Shown here: positions 36,928 through 46,465 of the stretch, piece after piece | Layout: every line of letters begins with the position of its first letter | How positions within the stretch are numbered: the stretch's first letter is position 1 | Translations under genes and position numbers: made by a program | DNA from: Massilistercora timonensis | Lineage (GTDB): Bacteria; Bacillota; Clostridia; Lachnospirales; Lachnospiraceae | Length of the DNA: 64,000 nt | Assembly: GCF_900312975.1 (NCBI RefSeq) | Contig: NZ_LT990039.1 | Location: 372,001-436,000 of the forward strand | Direction of reading: 5' to 3' | The notes under the pieces: model-generated | The model's input: only the letters and a program-made list of their open reading frames with translations | What the model was told of the DNA's origin: nothing | Database searches by the model: none

Positions 36928-39192
36928 CTATCTCAGATGCCAGATATCCCGGTTATACTCCGCAATGGTCCGGTCTGAGGAGAAGAATCCGGCTTTCGCG
37001 ATGTTCACCAGCATCTTCTTCGCCCAGGCCATCCGATCCTCATAATCCGCGTATACCCGCTCTTTCATATTTACATATTCCTTTACATCCAGAAGAGTCA
37101 TAAACCAGTCCTTCTGGATCAGTTCCGCATGGATCTTCAACAGGTGATAGGGATCTCCGATCTTCATCATCTCCGGGCTGATGATGAAATTGATCCACTC
37201 CCGGATCTCTTCATCCTGGATATAATAATCCGCCGCCCGGTAGTCCCTCTTCTCATAGTGCCGGATCACTTCCTCGCTGGAAGCGCCGAAGATATAGATA
37301 TTCTCGTCCCCCACCAGCTGATGGATCTCCACATTGGCGCCGTCTTCCGTCCCCAGGGTCACCGCTCCGTTCAGCATGAACTTCATATTGCCGGTCCCGG
37401 AAGCCTCCTTGGAGGCCAGGGAGATCTGCTCGGAAACGTCGCAGGCCGGGATCAGCCGCTCCGCCAGCGTCACATTGTAGTTCTCCACCATCACTACCTT
37501 CAGATACGGAGACACCTCCGGATCCTGGTCGATCAGTTCCTGCAGGCACAGGATCACATGGATGATATCCTTGGCAATGGCGTAGGCTGGAGCCGCCTTG
37601 GCCCCGAAGATCACCGTCACAGGACGGGAGGGCTTCTTCCCTCTCTTGATCTCCAGATACCTGGCGATCACTGCCAGCACATTCATCTGCTGCCGCTTAT
37701 ACTCATGAAGCCGCTTGATCTGGATGTCAAAGATGGACTCCGGATCCAGCCGGATCCCCTGGGTCTCCTCCAGATATTCCGCCAGCTCCACCTTCTTCTG
37801 GTGCTTTACCTCCAGAAGGGACGTAAGCGCCTCCGGATCATCCTTGTGGGCCAGCAGGCTTTCCAGGGCCATGGCGTCCCTGCGGAAGTCCCCTTCCACA
37901 TACCGGTCCAGCCATTCTACCAGTTCCCGGTTACAGTAGAGAAGCCATCTGCGGAAGGTAATGCCGTTGGTCTTGTTGTTGAATTTCTCCGGATAGATAT
38001 CATAGAACGGCTTCAGTTCCGAGTTCTTCAGAATCTCTGTGTGCAGCTCCGCCACTCCGTTGACGCTGCACCCGTAGTGGATATCCATATGGGCCATATG
38101 CACCCGGTTCTCCTCGTCAATGATGGCCACCCTGGGATCCTGGTATCTTCCCTTCGCCCGCAGATCCAGTTCCCGGATAATGGGCACCAGCTGAGGCACT
38201 ACCTGCTCCAGATAGGAAACCGGCCACTTCTCCAGCGCCTCCGCCAGGATGGTATGATTGGTATAAGCGCAGGTCTTCTGGACGATCTCCACCGCTTCGT
38301 TGAAATCAATATGGCGCTGTACCAGCAGCCGGATCAGCTCCGGGATCACCATGGACGGATGGGTGTCATTGATCTGGATCGCCACATGCTCATGAAGCCT
38401 GCGAAGCTCATATCCCTTCTCCTCACATTCCTTCAGGATCAGCTGCGCCCCGTTGGACACCATGAAATACTGCTGATAGATCCGCAGGAGATTCCCGGCC
38501 TCGTCACTGTCGTCCGGGTAGAGGAACAGGGTCAGGTTCTTCTGGATATTGTGCTTGTCGAAAGAGATCCCGTCCCCGATGATACTCTCATCCACCCCTT
38601 CCACATCAAAGAGATGGAGCTTGTTCCTTCCGTTCTGATACCCGGCCACATCGATATCGTACAATTTAGAAGTCAGGGTAAAATCTTTAAAGGGAACCTG
38701 GAAGCTGACGCCTGCGTCTGTAAGCCAGCCCTCCGGTTCGATCCAGGGATTGGGGGTCTCTTTCTGCTTATTCCCTTCGAACACCTGCTTAAAAAGCCCC
38801 ATATGATAGTTCAGTCCAATGCCGTCTCCGGAAAGGCCCAGAGTGGCGATGGAATCCAGAAAGCAGGCGGCAAGCCGACCCAGACCCCCGTTTCCAAGGG
38901 ACGGCTCCGGTTCCATCTCCTCGATGGCGCCGAGAGATTTCCCGTTCTCTCTCAGGATTTCCGCCACTTCCTCGTAGATCCCCAGATTGATCAGGTTGTT
39001 GGAGAGCAGCTTCCCGATCAGGAACTCCGCGGAAATGTAATAGAGCTTCCGCTCTCCTGTGATCTCTGGAAGTTTCTTCAGTTTTTCCTTTGTATAAGAC
39101 ATCAGCGCCAGATAGATCTCTTTGTCGTCCGCTTCCCGGATCTCCTTGTGAAATCTGTCCTGCATGATTTTTGTCAGATCTTCTCTTACCAT
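36928..39192 (-). CDS. glgP: Glycogen/alpha-glucan phosphorylase
   Basis: A 754-residue PLP enzyme releasing glucose 1-phosphate from alpha-1,4-glucans. [19 protein letters not shown] near residue 95 and the PLP-lysine segment [12 protein letters not shown] near residue 608 are intact, as are the catalytic HNTNHT-like [11 protein letters not shown]. It is about 50 residues shorter than E. coli GlgP, the usual clostridial length. It leads the operon with udp, deoD and cdd; a terminator-like hairpin lies 27 bases upstream of its start. Confidence 0.95.
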   Translation of the reverse strand: MVREDLTKIMQDRFHKEIREADDKEIYLALMSYTKEKLKKLPEITGERKLYYISAEFLIGKLLSNNLINLGIYEEVAEILRENGKSLGAIEEMEPEPSLGNGGLGRLAACFLDSIATLGLSGDGIGLNYHMGLFKQVFEGNKQKETPNPWIEPEGWLTDAGVSFQVPFKDFTLTSKLYDIDVAGYQNGRNKLHLFDVEGVDESIIGDGISFDKHNIQKNLTLFLYPDDSDEAGNLLRIYQQYFMVSNGAQLILKECEEKGYELRRLHEHVAIQINDTHPSMVIPELIRLLVQRHIDFNEAVEIVQKTCAYTNHTILAEALEKWPVSYLEQVVPQLVPIIRELDLRAKGRYQDPRVAIIDEENRVHMAHMDIHYGCSVNGVAELHTEILKNSELKPFYDIYPEKFNNKTNGITFRRWLLYCNRELVEWLDRYVEGDFRRDAMALESLLAHKDDPEALTSLLEVKHQKKVELAEYLEETQGIRLDPESIFDIQIKRLHEYKRQQMNVLAVIARYLEIKRGKKPSRPVTVIFGAKAAPAYAIAKDIIHVILCLQELIDQDPEVSPYLKVVMVENYNVTLAERLIPACDVSEQISLASKEASGTGNMKFMLNGAVTLGTEDGANVEIHQLVGDENIYIFGASSEEVIRHYEKRDYRAADYYIQDEEIREWINFIISPEMMKIGDPYHLLKIHAELIQKDWFMTLLDVKEYVNMKERVYADYEDRMAWAKKMLVNIAKAGFFSSDRTIAEYNRDIWHLR

Positions 39193-39218
39193 AGTTGTTC
39201 TTCCTTTCTTGATTCTAA

Positions 39219-39264
39219 TAAAAAATACCGCCTCATAACCTGTCAGTCAGTTATTCAGCGGTAT
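39219..39264 (-). terminator. Intrinsic terminator or attenuator between yajC and glgP
   Basis: ATACCGC/GCGGTAT and ATAAC/GTTAT stems enclose a ten-base loop and run into TTTTTT on the minus strand. The T-run ends just before the glgP ribosome-binding site. It ends the tgt-yajC transcript, and because no separate glgP promoter is evident between it and the glgP start, it could attenuate read-through. Confidence 0.75.
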
Positions 39265-39278
39265 CTTTCGTTCTTCGT

Positions 39279-39587
39279 CTATTCTGTTGAAGAAGCCTTC
39301 TCAAGCTGCGCGATCGCCGCTTTCTGCATTGGGATCCGGCAGTTCCGGTTGCTTCCAAACTCTACGATCACATCGTCGTCACTGATGTCGATGATCACGC
39401 CGTAGAACCCGCTGGTGGTCAGCACGGTATCTCCAACTTCCATATCTGCGATCATTGCCTGTACTCTTTTCTGCTCCTTTTTCTGAGGACGGATAAAGAT
39501 AAACCAGAAACCGCCGAAGATCACTACATATATAATGATCAGCAGGCCCCAGCTTCCGCCGCCGCTCTGTGATGCTAATGCGAACAT
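39279..39587 (-). CDS. yajC: Preprotein translocase subunit YajC
   Basis: A 102-residue single-pass membrane protein: a short N-terminus, a transmembrane segment at about residues 14-33 (GLLIIIYVVIFGGFWFIF), then the cytoplasmic domain with IRPQKKEQKR and GDTVLTTSGFYG. YajC associates with SecDF-YidC. Located after tgt as in many bacteria; secD/F is not adjacent. Confidence 0.93.
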   Translation of the reverse strand: MFALASQSGGGSWGLLIIIYVVIFGGFWFIFIRPQKKEQKRVQAMIADMEVGDTVLTTSGFYGVIIDISDDDVIVEFGSNRNCRIPMQKAAIAQLEKASSTE

Positions 39588-39624
39588 ACTGAATTCCTCC
39601 TAAATCTCTTTTCACACTATTGCT

Positions 39625-39653
39625 ATCATACACAAAAAAACCGGTTTCTTCAA
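39625..39653 (-). promoter_or_regulatory. Sigma-A promoter for yajC
   Basis: On the minus strand TTGAAG (39648-39653), a 17-base spacer and TATGAT (39625-39630) start just past the tgt stop codon. The spacer contains a T7 run. Confidence 0.5.
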
Positions 39654-39663
39654 GTGCTTTCGC

Positions 39664-40800
39664 CTAATTCCGGGAAATTTTCTGCATTCCCTCCAGTTTT
39701 CTCTTCTTATATTCCTGATAGTTTCCGGCCTCGATAGCCTCCCGGATCTCCACCATCATGGTGTTGTAGAAGTAGAGATTGTGGAGCACGCAAAGCCGCA
39801 TGCCCAGCATTTCTCTGGCCTTCAGAAGATGTCGGATATAGGCCCTGGAGTACCTTCTGCACACCGGACACTGGCAGCCCTCCTCAATGGGCCGGGTATC
39901 CAGCTTATATTTTGCGTTAAACAGATTCAGTTTCCCCTGGTTGGTGTATACATGCCCGTGCCGTCCGTTCCGGCTGGGATAGACGCAGTCAAAGAAATCC
40001 ACGCCGCGGTCCACCGCCTCCAGGATATTGGCAGGGGTTCCCACGCCCATCAGATACGTGGGCTTATTGACCGGCAGATAGGGCACCACCGCGTCCAGGA
40101 TCCGGTACATTTCCTCATGGGATTCTCCCACCGCAAGCCCTCCTACCGCATAGCCGTCCAGGTCCAGTTCCGCGATCTCCTGGGCATGGCGGATCCGGAT
40201 ATCCTCGAACACCCCGCCCTGGTTGATGCCAAACAGCATCTGGTGGGGATTGATGGTGTCCGGAAGGGCGTTCAGCCGCTCCATCTCCGCCTTACAGCGT
40301 CTAAGCCACCGGGCTGTGCGGTCCACAGAACGCTCAATATAATCCCGGTCCAGCGTGCTGGAGGGGCACTCGTCAAAAGCCATGGCAATGGTGGAGGCCA
40401 GGTTGGACTGGATCTGCATACTCTCCTCCGGCCCCATGAAAATCTTATGTCCGTCGATATGGGACTGGAAGTAAACGCCCTCTTCCCTGATCTTCCTTAA
40501 GCCTGCCAGGGAAAATACCTGGAATCCTCCGGAGTCTGTAAGGATCGGCCTGTCCCACACCATGAACTTGTGAAGCCCGCCCAGTTTCTTTATCACCTGG
40601 TCCCCCGGGCGCACATGGAGATGATAGGTGTTGGACAACTCTACCTGAGTGCCGATCTGTTCCAGATCCTCTGTAGAAACAGCGCCCTTGATGGCAGCCA
40701 CAGTTCCCACATTCATAAATACAGGGGTCTCAACGACCCCATGTACTGTGTGAAGCCTTCCCCGCTTGGCAAGGCCGTCACGCTTTATCAATTCATACAT
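39664..40800 (-). CDS. tgt: tRNA-guanine transglycosylase
   Basis: A 378-residue enzyme that swaps guanine 34 in tRNA Asp, Asn, His and Tyr for the queuine precursor. The active-site segments LTDSGGFQVFSL and GVGTPANILEAVDRGVDFFDCV are intact, and the zinc motif CQCPVCRRYS plus a late His occur near residue 310. queA is not in the window. Start codon follows a modest GGA site. Confidence 0.95.
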   Translation of the reverse strand: MYELIKRDGLAKRGRLHTVHGVVETPVFMNVGTVAAIKGAVSTEDLEQIGTQVELSNTYHLHVRPGDQVIKKLGGLHKFMVWDRPILTDSGGFQVFSLAGLRKIREEGVYFQSHIDGHKIFMGPEESMQIQSNLASTIAMAFDECPSSTLDRDYIERSVDRTARWLRRCKAEMERLNALPDTINPHQMLFGINQGGVFEDIRIRHAQEIAELDLDGYAVGGLAVGESHEEMYRILDAVVPYLPVNKPTYLMGVGTPANILEAVDRGVDFFDCVYPSRNGRHGHVYTNQGKLNLFNAKYKLDTRPIEEGCQCPVCRRYSRAYIRHLLKAREMLGMRLCVLHNLYFYNTMMVEIREAIEAGNYQEYKKRKLEGMQKISRN

Positions 40801-40819
40801 CCTGTTTCCATCCTTTGTC

Positions 40820-42601
40820 TTAGTAGTGGCAAACCACCGGCGTCCCGTCAGAGATCAGTTCATACATCTTGGCCGCTTTATCTGTAGGCATGTTGACACA
40901 GCCGTGAGATCCGTGACTCTTGTAACGGTCCCCGCCAAAAGAAGCCTGCCAGGAGGCATCGTGGAAACCGATCCCGCCGTTAAAGGGCATCCAGTATTTC
41001 ACCGGGGACTCATAACTGTAAGATCCATCCGGCAGCCGGTCGCCGCGCAGCACCGCGTTTCTCGTCTTGTAAGTCAGAGAATACGTCCCCTGAGGCGTGG
41101 CGTTTCCTTTGTTTGGATTACCGGTCACAATGGGCGAATCCAGCACTACTTCGCCGTTTTTGATAAAATACGCGCGCTGGTTTGTCAGATCCACCTCCGC
41201 ATAGGTATTCCCGATGTCAATGGAACCGTGACTTGCGGCTTTGCTTGAATATTTGGGTTCCCGGGTAACGGTCTCCCCTTTCTTGATATTATTGGTCAGT
41301 TCCTTATACTCCTTGTCCTGATCGATCCGCCAGCCGTAGTCTCCGCCTTCCACCGTTACGGTATTTCCCGTCGCTGTGGTGAATTTTCTGGATTTCCCTT
41401 TTGTGTTGTACTTGTCTGCCAGCTCCTCGATATATTTCTTGACCGCTTTCTTATCGAAGGTGACTTCCATCTTGTCGTTCACCTTCACCCACTGAGAGAT
41501 AACAGAAGCGTCCACCACTTCTGTCTCCGGGTTGAAATCATAGGTGATCTTTGCCTTCAGATACTCGTTCATCGCCTTATTGGCCTCGATCACTTCCGGA
41601 GAATCCTCCACAAACGCCGGCTTAATATAGCTTTCCGTCTCTGTCAGGTTCATGGTATGCTGGAACCCATCGATGCTGGTGCGGACAGCTTTGTTGAACA
41701 CTTCCGTATTGATCTGCGTTCCCACTACTTCCGGCACGATCTCAAATTGCGTCTCCTTGAACTCCGGATGGGCGTTCACAGATTCTACCTGATTCTCCGG
41801 ATCCATGCAGGCAAGCCCTGCGATCTGCTCTGCCAGGGCGTCGTCATCATATTTTACTCCCACTTTGGCTTCCAGTTCCGGGTGATCCCACAAGGTCTTC
41901 AGCCACAGGAAATTCTCCTGGCTTTTCACCAGCTTCTGCAGTTCATCCCCGGGCACATATTCCAGAGAAATGTCAGATCCTGCGATCTTCTCCGTGCCTC
42001 CGTCGGATTCTTCCAAGGTCAATGTATAGTCCGCCACCTGCTGGCGCATATACTCCTCCACCTGGCTTACGCTTTTCAACGTAACGTCAGTTCCATTGAT
42101 GGTGGTAAAGAACATAAAATGACTGGAGAAAAAGAAAGCAAATCCAAGATAAACCACTGCAAGCACACCAACGATGCTGCCCAGGATGATCGCCAGCTTC
42201 TTACGGAACTGATGCTTCCGATAGGCTTTCTCTTCCTCTGATTCTTCCTCTTCTTCCAGCTCATCCTCCTCCGGACTGTCCCCCTCAGATTCTTCTGCTT
42301 CAGGCTTCTCTTCTTCCGGCTCGCCTTCCTCCGGCTCTTCATCTTCCTCGTCTTCCTGTTCGTCACCGCCGGAGAAGTCTTCCTCATCCAGGAAATCTTC
42401 TTCCTCAATCTCCTCGTCCTCTTCGTCCAGGAAATCTTCCTCCTCGGTCTCTTCATCCTCTTCGTCCAGGAAATCTTCCTCTTCCGGCTGCTCCTTCTCC
42501 TCAAAGACATTCTCTTTATCCAGATCATCATAGATCTCCTTCATGGTCTCCTGGATGATCTCGTCTGCATTTTTATCGGTGTTTTTATCCGTATTTCCCA
42601 T
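40820..42601 (-). CDS. L,D-transpeptidase with long acidic N-terminal tail
   Basis: A 593-residue membrane-anchored cell-wall enzyme. Residues 1-130 are strongly acidic and lie in the cytoplasm, with a tandem repeat (EEDFLDEED) at 41-75. A transmembrane segment spans about 136-158. The outside part has a four-helix/peptidoglycan-binding-like region and a C-terminal YkuD domain with HGSHGCVNMPTDKA, giving the catalytic His and Cys. It should form 3-3 cross-links in peptidoglycan. It is followed 19 bases later by tgt. The acidic tail is unusual in length. Confidence 0.9.
   Translation of the reverse strand: MGNTDKNTDKNADEIIQETMKEIYDDLDKENVFEEKEQPEEEDFLDEEDEETEEEDFLDEEDEEIEEEDFLDEEDFSGGDEQEDEEDEEPEEGEPEEEKPEAEESEGDSPEEDELEEEEESEEEKAYRKHQFRKKLAIILGSIVGVLAVVYLGFAFFFSSHFMFFTTINGTDVTLKSVSQVEEYMRQQVADYTLTLEESDGGTEKIAGSDISLEYVPGDELQKLVKSQENFLWLKTLWDHPELEAKVGVKYDDDALAEQIAGLACMDPENQVESVNAHPEFKETQFEIVPEVVGTQINTEVFNKAVRTSIDGFQHTMNLTETESYIKPAFVEDSPEVIEANKAMNEYLKAKITYDFNPETEVVDASVISQWVKVNDKMEVTFDKKAVKKYIEELADKYNTKGKSRKFTTATGNTVTVEGGDYGWRIDQDKEYKELTNNIKKGETVTREPKYSSKAASHGSIDIGNTYAEVDLTNQRAYFIKNGEVVLDSPIVTGNPNKGNATPQGTYSLTYKTRNAVLRGDRLPDGSYSYESPVKYWMPFNGGIGFHDASWQASFGGDRYKSHGSHGCVNMPTDKAAKMYELISDGTPVVCHY
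42377..42481 (-). repeat. 39-bp tandem repeat in the L,D-transpeptidase gene
   Basis: Three near-identical 39-base units encode EEDFLDEED-EExEE in frame (residues 41-75). This gives a repeated acidic, aromatic-dotted cytoplasmic segment. Confidence 0.85.
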
Positions 42602-42723
42602 ACAAACATACTCCTCTTGCTATTTACAGGCTCACACGCTAACATTATAATATGCTTCCTTTCAAAAGTACAGCACAAAATCTTGAAAAAAATTTGAAAA
42701 TACAGCGGTTTTTTTGTGAAGGA

Positions 42724-42752
42724 TTGCAGGTTTTTCATTCTTCTTATATAAT
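42724..42752 (+). promoter_or_regulatory. Sigma-A promoter for aroC
   Basis: TTGCAG (42724-42729), a 17-base spacer and TATAAT (42747-42752) lie 30 bases before the aroC start. A separate minus-strand TATAAT near 42648 probably serves the divergent transpeptidase gene. Confidence 0.6.
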
Positions 42753-42781
42753 AGGATCATTATCAGCAAAGGAGACCACAT

Positions 42782-43882
42782 ATGGCAGGATCAACATACG
42801 GAACTTTATTTACCATCACAACCTGGGGCGAATCCCACGGCCCGGCCCTGGGCGTGGTCATTGACGGCTGTCCCGCAGGGCTTCCCCTTTCCGCGGAGGA
42901 TATCCAGCAGTACCTTGACCGGCGCAAACCCGGACAGAGCCGCTACACCACCGCCCGGAAGGAGTCGGACCAGGCCGAGATCCTCTCCGGCGTGTTCGAG
43001 GGGAAAACCACCGGGACTCCCATCTCTATCCTTATCCACAACCAGGACCAGCGTTCCAGGGATTACGGGAATATTAAAGACTGCTACCGGCCGGGACATG
43101 CGGACTATCCTTTCGATATGAAATACGGTTTCCGGGATTACCGGGGCGGCGGCCGTTCCTCAGGCCGGGAGACCGTCGGACGGGTGGCGGCAGGCGCAGT
43201 GGCTGCCAAGCTTCTTGACCGGCTTGGCATCCGTCTCTGCACCTACACCAAAGCCATCGGTCCTGTCTCCGTTCCGGAAGAAGAATATGATTTCAACGCC
43301 ATCAACACCAATCCGCTGTATATGCCAAGCTCCGGATACGCCGAGAAAGCCCAGGCCTATCTGACGGAATGCATAGAATCCCTGGATTCCGCCGGCGGCA
43401 TCATCGAATGTCAGGTGACCGGACTTCCTGCCGGCATTGGGGAACCAGTGTTTCAGAAGCTGGACGCCTCTCTCGCCAGAGGGATCATGTCCATCGGCGC
43501 GGTAAAAGGCGTGGAGATCGGCGACGGCTTCGCTGCCGCCCGGTCCAGAGGAAGTATAAATAACGACCCCTTCCTCTACCAGGACGGAGAAGTTGTGAAA
43601 GAAACCAACCACTCCGGCGGCACCCTTGGAGGCATGAGTGACGGCTCCCCCCTGATCCTGCGGGCGGCCGTCAAACCCACGCCCTCCATCGCCCGGGAAC
43701 AAAAGACCGTCAATTCCCGGCTGGAGGATACCCTGCTCACCATCCAGGGCCGGCACGATCCGGTGATCGTCCCCAGAGCCGTGGTGGTGGTAGAAGCCAT
43801 GACTGCCCTCACCATCGCAGATCTCTTATTGCAGAACATGACCTCCCGGCTGGACCATATCGAAGAATTTTACCAGAAATAA
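42782..43882 (+). CDS. aroC: Chorismate synthase
   Basis: A 366-residue FMN-dependent enzyme that makes chorismate from EPSP, last step of the shikimate pathway. Signatures GESHGPALGVVIDGCPAG (residues 15-32), YRPGHADYPFDMKYG with the RGGGRSSGRETVGRVAAGA stretch, and the late GRHDP are all present. It is isolated from other aro genes and followed by hairpin element copy 2. Confidence 0.96.
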   Translation: MAGSTYGTLFTITTWGESHGPALGVVIDGCPAGLPLSAEDIQQYLDRRKPGQSRYTTARKESDQAEILSGVFEGKTTGTPISILIHNQDQRSRDYGNIKDCYRPGHADYPFDMKYGFRDYRGGGRSSGRETVGRVAAGAVAAKLLDRLGIRLCTYTKAIGPVSVPEEEYDFNAINTNPLYMPSSGYAEKAQAYLTECIESLDSAGGIIECQVTGLPAGIGEPVFQKLDASLARGIMSIGAVKGVEIGDGFAAARSRGSINNDPFLYQDGEVVKETNHSGGTLGGMSDGSPLILRAAVKPTPSIAREQKTVNSRLEDTLLTIQGRHDPVIVPRAVVVVEAMTALTIADLLLQNMTSRLDHIEEFYQK

Positions 43883-43890
43883 TCCAAAAA

Positions 43891-43988
43891 GGCAGGGACC
43901 GGACGATCGCTCCGAGGCTGGCGCTTAACCTCCGCGATCATCCGGTCCCTGCCATTTCGCCAATATGACTGGTAAAATCCGGCAAACC
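43891..43988. repeat. Structured hairpin element, copy 2 (between aroC and the uridine kinase-like gene)
   Basis: A 20-base stem (43891-43910 with 43934-43953) holds the same GAGG/CCTC capped loop as the copy at 10044-10129, followed by a second hairpin built on TTTCGCC/GGCAAA. Read on the minus strand the main stem ends in TTTTT, so it could terminate the rpoD-to-kinase operon; on the plus strand it follows aroC by 8 bases. Confidence 0.75.
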
Positions 43989-44001
43989 TTCTTTTCCTAT
44001 A

Positions 44002-45669
44002 CTATAAATGGAAGCAGCCTCCGCCGATGAATTCCCTGAGAAGGGAGTTCATGGGAACCATCTCGCTTCCGATCCCCACGAAATAATCCATGAATTTCAG
44101 CAACCGTTTGGCCTCCACGTATTCCGGGCAATCCCGGTCGATGCCAAAGAGCAGCCGCTCCACATAAGGTTTCAGCACTGCCAGCTCATAGATCAGCGCA
44201 GAGTTGAACATCACATCCGCCTCCTCCTGGTATGGGAAGATATTGCGCTCTTCTCCTCTCCGGACAGAGGGCCACATGCGGATCGTCCTCTGGGCGGAAG
44301 CCCCACGGGTCCTGGCGTCCCGCACGATCCGCCGGATCAGCCTGCCGTCGGTGGTAGGGATCCGGTTGTGCTCATCTACATTTAACTGGGTCAGCGCGCT
44401 GATATAGATCTTAAACTTATGGGCGTCCGAAAGGCTTTCTGTCAGTCTGGGATTCAGGCAGTGGATCCCCTCGATCACCAGCACGTCATTTTCCCCCAGC
44501 TTCTTAGGCTTATTCCCGTACTCTTTATGTCCTGTCACGAAATTAAATTCCGGGATCACCACTTCCTTTCCCGCCAGAAGTTCTGTCAGCTGCCGGTTGA
44601 AAAGTCCCACGTCCACCGCTTCCAGGCATTCGAAATCAAAGGCTCCCGTCTCATCTCTTGGATTTTCTTCCCGCTCCACGAAATAATTGTCCACCGCGAT
44701 GGGATGAGGCACCAGCCCGTTGGCCCGAAGCTGGATGGACAGCCGGTGAGAGAAGGTGGTCTTCCCCGATGAAGAAGGACCTGCGATCAGGATAAACTTA
44801 ACGTCCGGCCTGGACGCGATCTGTCCTGCGATCTCCGCGATCCGCTTCTCCTGCAGGGCCTCCTGCACCAGCACCAACTCTGTGGCGTCGCCGCCGGTGA
44901 TCTTGTCGTTCAGCGCCCCCACCGTCTCAATCCCCTGCATATCGCCCCACTGGGTGGATTCCTTCAGCACCTGGAACAGCTTGTTCTGAGGTTCAAAAGG
45001 CGGAACCGCCTCCGGCTCTGATATTTCCGGCATCTGGAGCACAAATCCCTCGTCGTAGGGATACAACTTGAAGTATTTCAGATACCCGGCACTTGGGACC
45101 ATATATCCATAATAATAATCTTCAAATTCGTTCAGGCTGTAGATATTGACCTTGGAAACCCGCCGGTACTCGAACAGACGCTCCTTGTCATACATCCCAT
45201 GTCTATGGAAAAGTTCAATGGCCTCGTCCGTATGTACGCTCCGCTTGCGGATGGGCAGATCCTCCTTCACCATCTGGCCCATCCGGGCCTCCACCCGTTC
45301 CAGGAATGCCTGATCCGGCGTCACATCCCCTTCGATCGTACAATAGTATCCCTTGCTCACCGAATAATGGATCCGCACCTTGCCGATAGCCTCCCGGGGA
45401 GCCACATCATAGATGGCTTTCACCAGAAGAAGGCTCATGCTCCGCTTGTAAGTCTTATGACCTGCAGATCCGCCGGTGGTCTCAAACTGCATGGTACAAT
45501 CTGCCTGCAGCGTCTTATGAAGCTCCTGGAGCCTGCCGTCCACGAAGGCCAGCACGATATCGTGAGGATAATCTTTCTGAAAATCCCTGGCGATCGCCTG
45601 ATAGGAGGTTCCTTCCTCATAGCTTCGCTTCTCTTCCCCCACGGTGACACAGTAGGTGTTCTTCTCCAT
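44002..45669 (-). CDS. Uridine kinase-like nucleoside kinase with ThrRS-like N-terminus
   Basis: A 555-residue multidomain protein. The N-terminal region resembles the TGS and second additional domains of threonyl-tRNA synthetase, and the C-terminal half is a phosphoribulokinase/uridine kinase domain with P-loop IAGPSSSGKTTFSHRL near residue 290. This architecture is common in Clostridia and is annotated as nucleoside kinase. Its true substrate is not known. It follows nif3 by 16 bases at the end of the rpoD operon. Confidence 0.86.
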   Translation of the reverse strand: MEKNTYCVTVGEEKRSYEEGTSYQAIARDFQKDYPHDIVLAFVDGRLQELHKTLQADCTMQFETTGGSAGHKTYKRSMSLLLVKAIYDVAPREAIGKVRIHYSVSKGYYCTIEGDVTPDQAFLERVEARMGQMVKEDLPIRKRSVHTDEAIELFHRHGMYDKERLFEYRRVSKVNIYSLNEFEDYYYGYMVPSAGYLKYFKLYPYDEGFVLQMPEISEPEAVPPFEPQNKLFQVLKESTQWGDMQGIETVGALNDKITGGDATELVLVQEALQEKRIAEIAGQIASRPDVKFILIAGPSSSGKTTFSHRLSIQLRANGLVPHPIAVDNYFVEREENPRDETGAFDFECLEAVDVGLFNRQLTELLAGKEVVIPEFNFVTGHKEYGNKPKKLGENDVLVIEGIHCLNPRLTESLSDAHKFKIYISALTQLNVDEHNRIPTTDGRLIRRIVRDARTRGASAQRTIRMWPSVRRGEERNIFPYQEEADVMFNSALIYELAVLKPYVERLLFGIDRDCPEYVEAKRLLKFMDYFVGIGSEMVPMNSLLREFIGGGCFHL

Positions 45670-45685
45670 AGCCCTTCCCCTTTCT

Positions 45686-46465
45686 TCAGACCGTCACAAA
45701 AGGATGACGGACCGGTTCCGTCTCCACCTTCAGTTCCGGAAAATGCTCTTCCAGATAATTTTTCATGTCTTCCACGAAGATATGCTCGATCCCGTAATGT
45801 CCCCCGTCGATCACCGCAAGCCCCTGAGACACGGCGTCAATGCCTTCGTGGTGCCCCATATCCCCGGTGATCAGCACCTGGGCCTGCTGCCCCAGCGCCT
45901 CCGGGATCACGCTTTTGCCAGATCCGGGGAGGATCGCCGCCCGTTTCACCCGCTTGCCGGGATCCCCGAATATCCGCACATCAGGAAGCCCAAAGACCTC
46001 CTTCACCTGACGGCCCAACTCCTCCAGGGTCATCTCCTGCTCCAGATCAGCGATCTGTCCAAGCCCCTGGTCTTCCGCTTCATTCCCGGCAGGCTCCAGG
46101 GGCCTTGCCCCCTTCCAGCCAAGCCTGGCAGCGGCCAGCTGCGCCATCCGGACCACATCATAATTGGTGTGCATGGCATAATAGGATATGTCACTGCGGA
46201 TCAGGTTTAGAACCCGGTTTCCCAGGAAATCCTGGTCCGTTACACGGGTGATCCCGTGAAAGAGCAGAGGATGGTGGGTAAAAAGAAGATCCGCCCCCTT
46301 ATCCGCCGCCTCCCGGATCACCGGATCCGTGGCATCCAGTCCTATGTATACGCGCTTTACTTCCTTATCCATCCGTCCCGCCAGAAGTCCTACATTGTCC
46401 CATTCCAGGGCGCAGGATGTGGGATAGTCCTTCTCAATCTGCGCAATGATCTCTCTACAAGTCAT
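45686..46465 (-). CDS. Nif3-like dinuclear metal-centre protein
   Basis: A 259-residue DUF34/NIF3 protein with the metal ligands seen in FTHHPLLFHGI near residue 61 and a late GHYGIEH histidine/glutamate motif. Some members act as GTP cyclohydrolase I-like metal-binding proteins, but the role is unsettled. The start overlaps the trmK stop by 4 bases, a linkage conserved in Firmicutes. Confidence 0.9.
   Translation of the reverse strand: MTCREIIAQIEKDYPTSCALEWDNVGLLAGRMDKEVKRVYIGLDATDPVIREAADKGADLLFTHHPLLFHGITRVTDQDFLGNRVLNLIRSDISYYAMHTNYDVVRMAQLAAARLGWKGARPLEPAGNEAEDQGLGQIADLEQEMTLEELGRQVKEVFGLPDVRIFGDPGKRVKRAAILPGSGKSVIPEALGQQAQVLITGDMGHHEGIDAVSQGLAVIDGGHYGIEHIFVEDMKNYLEEHFPELKVETEPVRHPFVTV

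Noticed and set aside
37129-39405. A 750-codon open frame antisense to glgP
   Set aside because: Same explanation; glgP is fully conserved on the minus strand.
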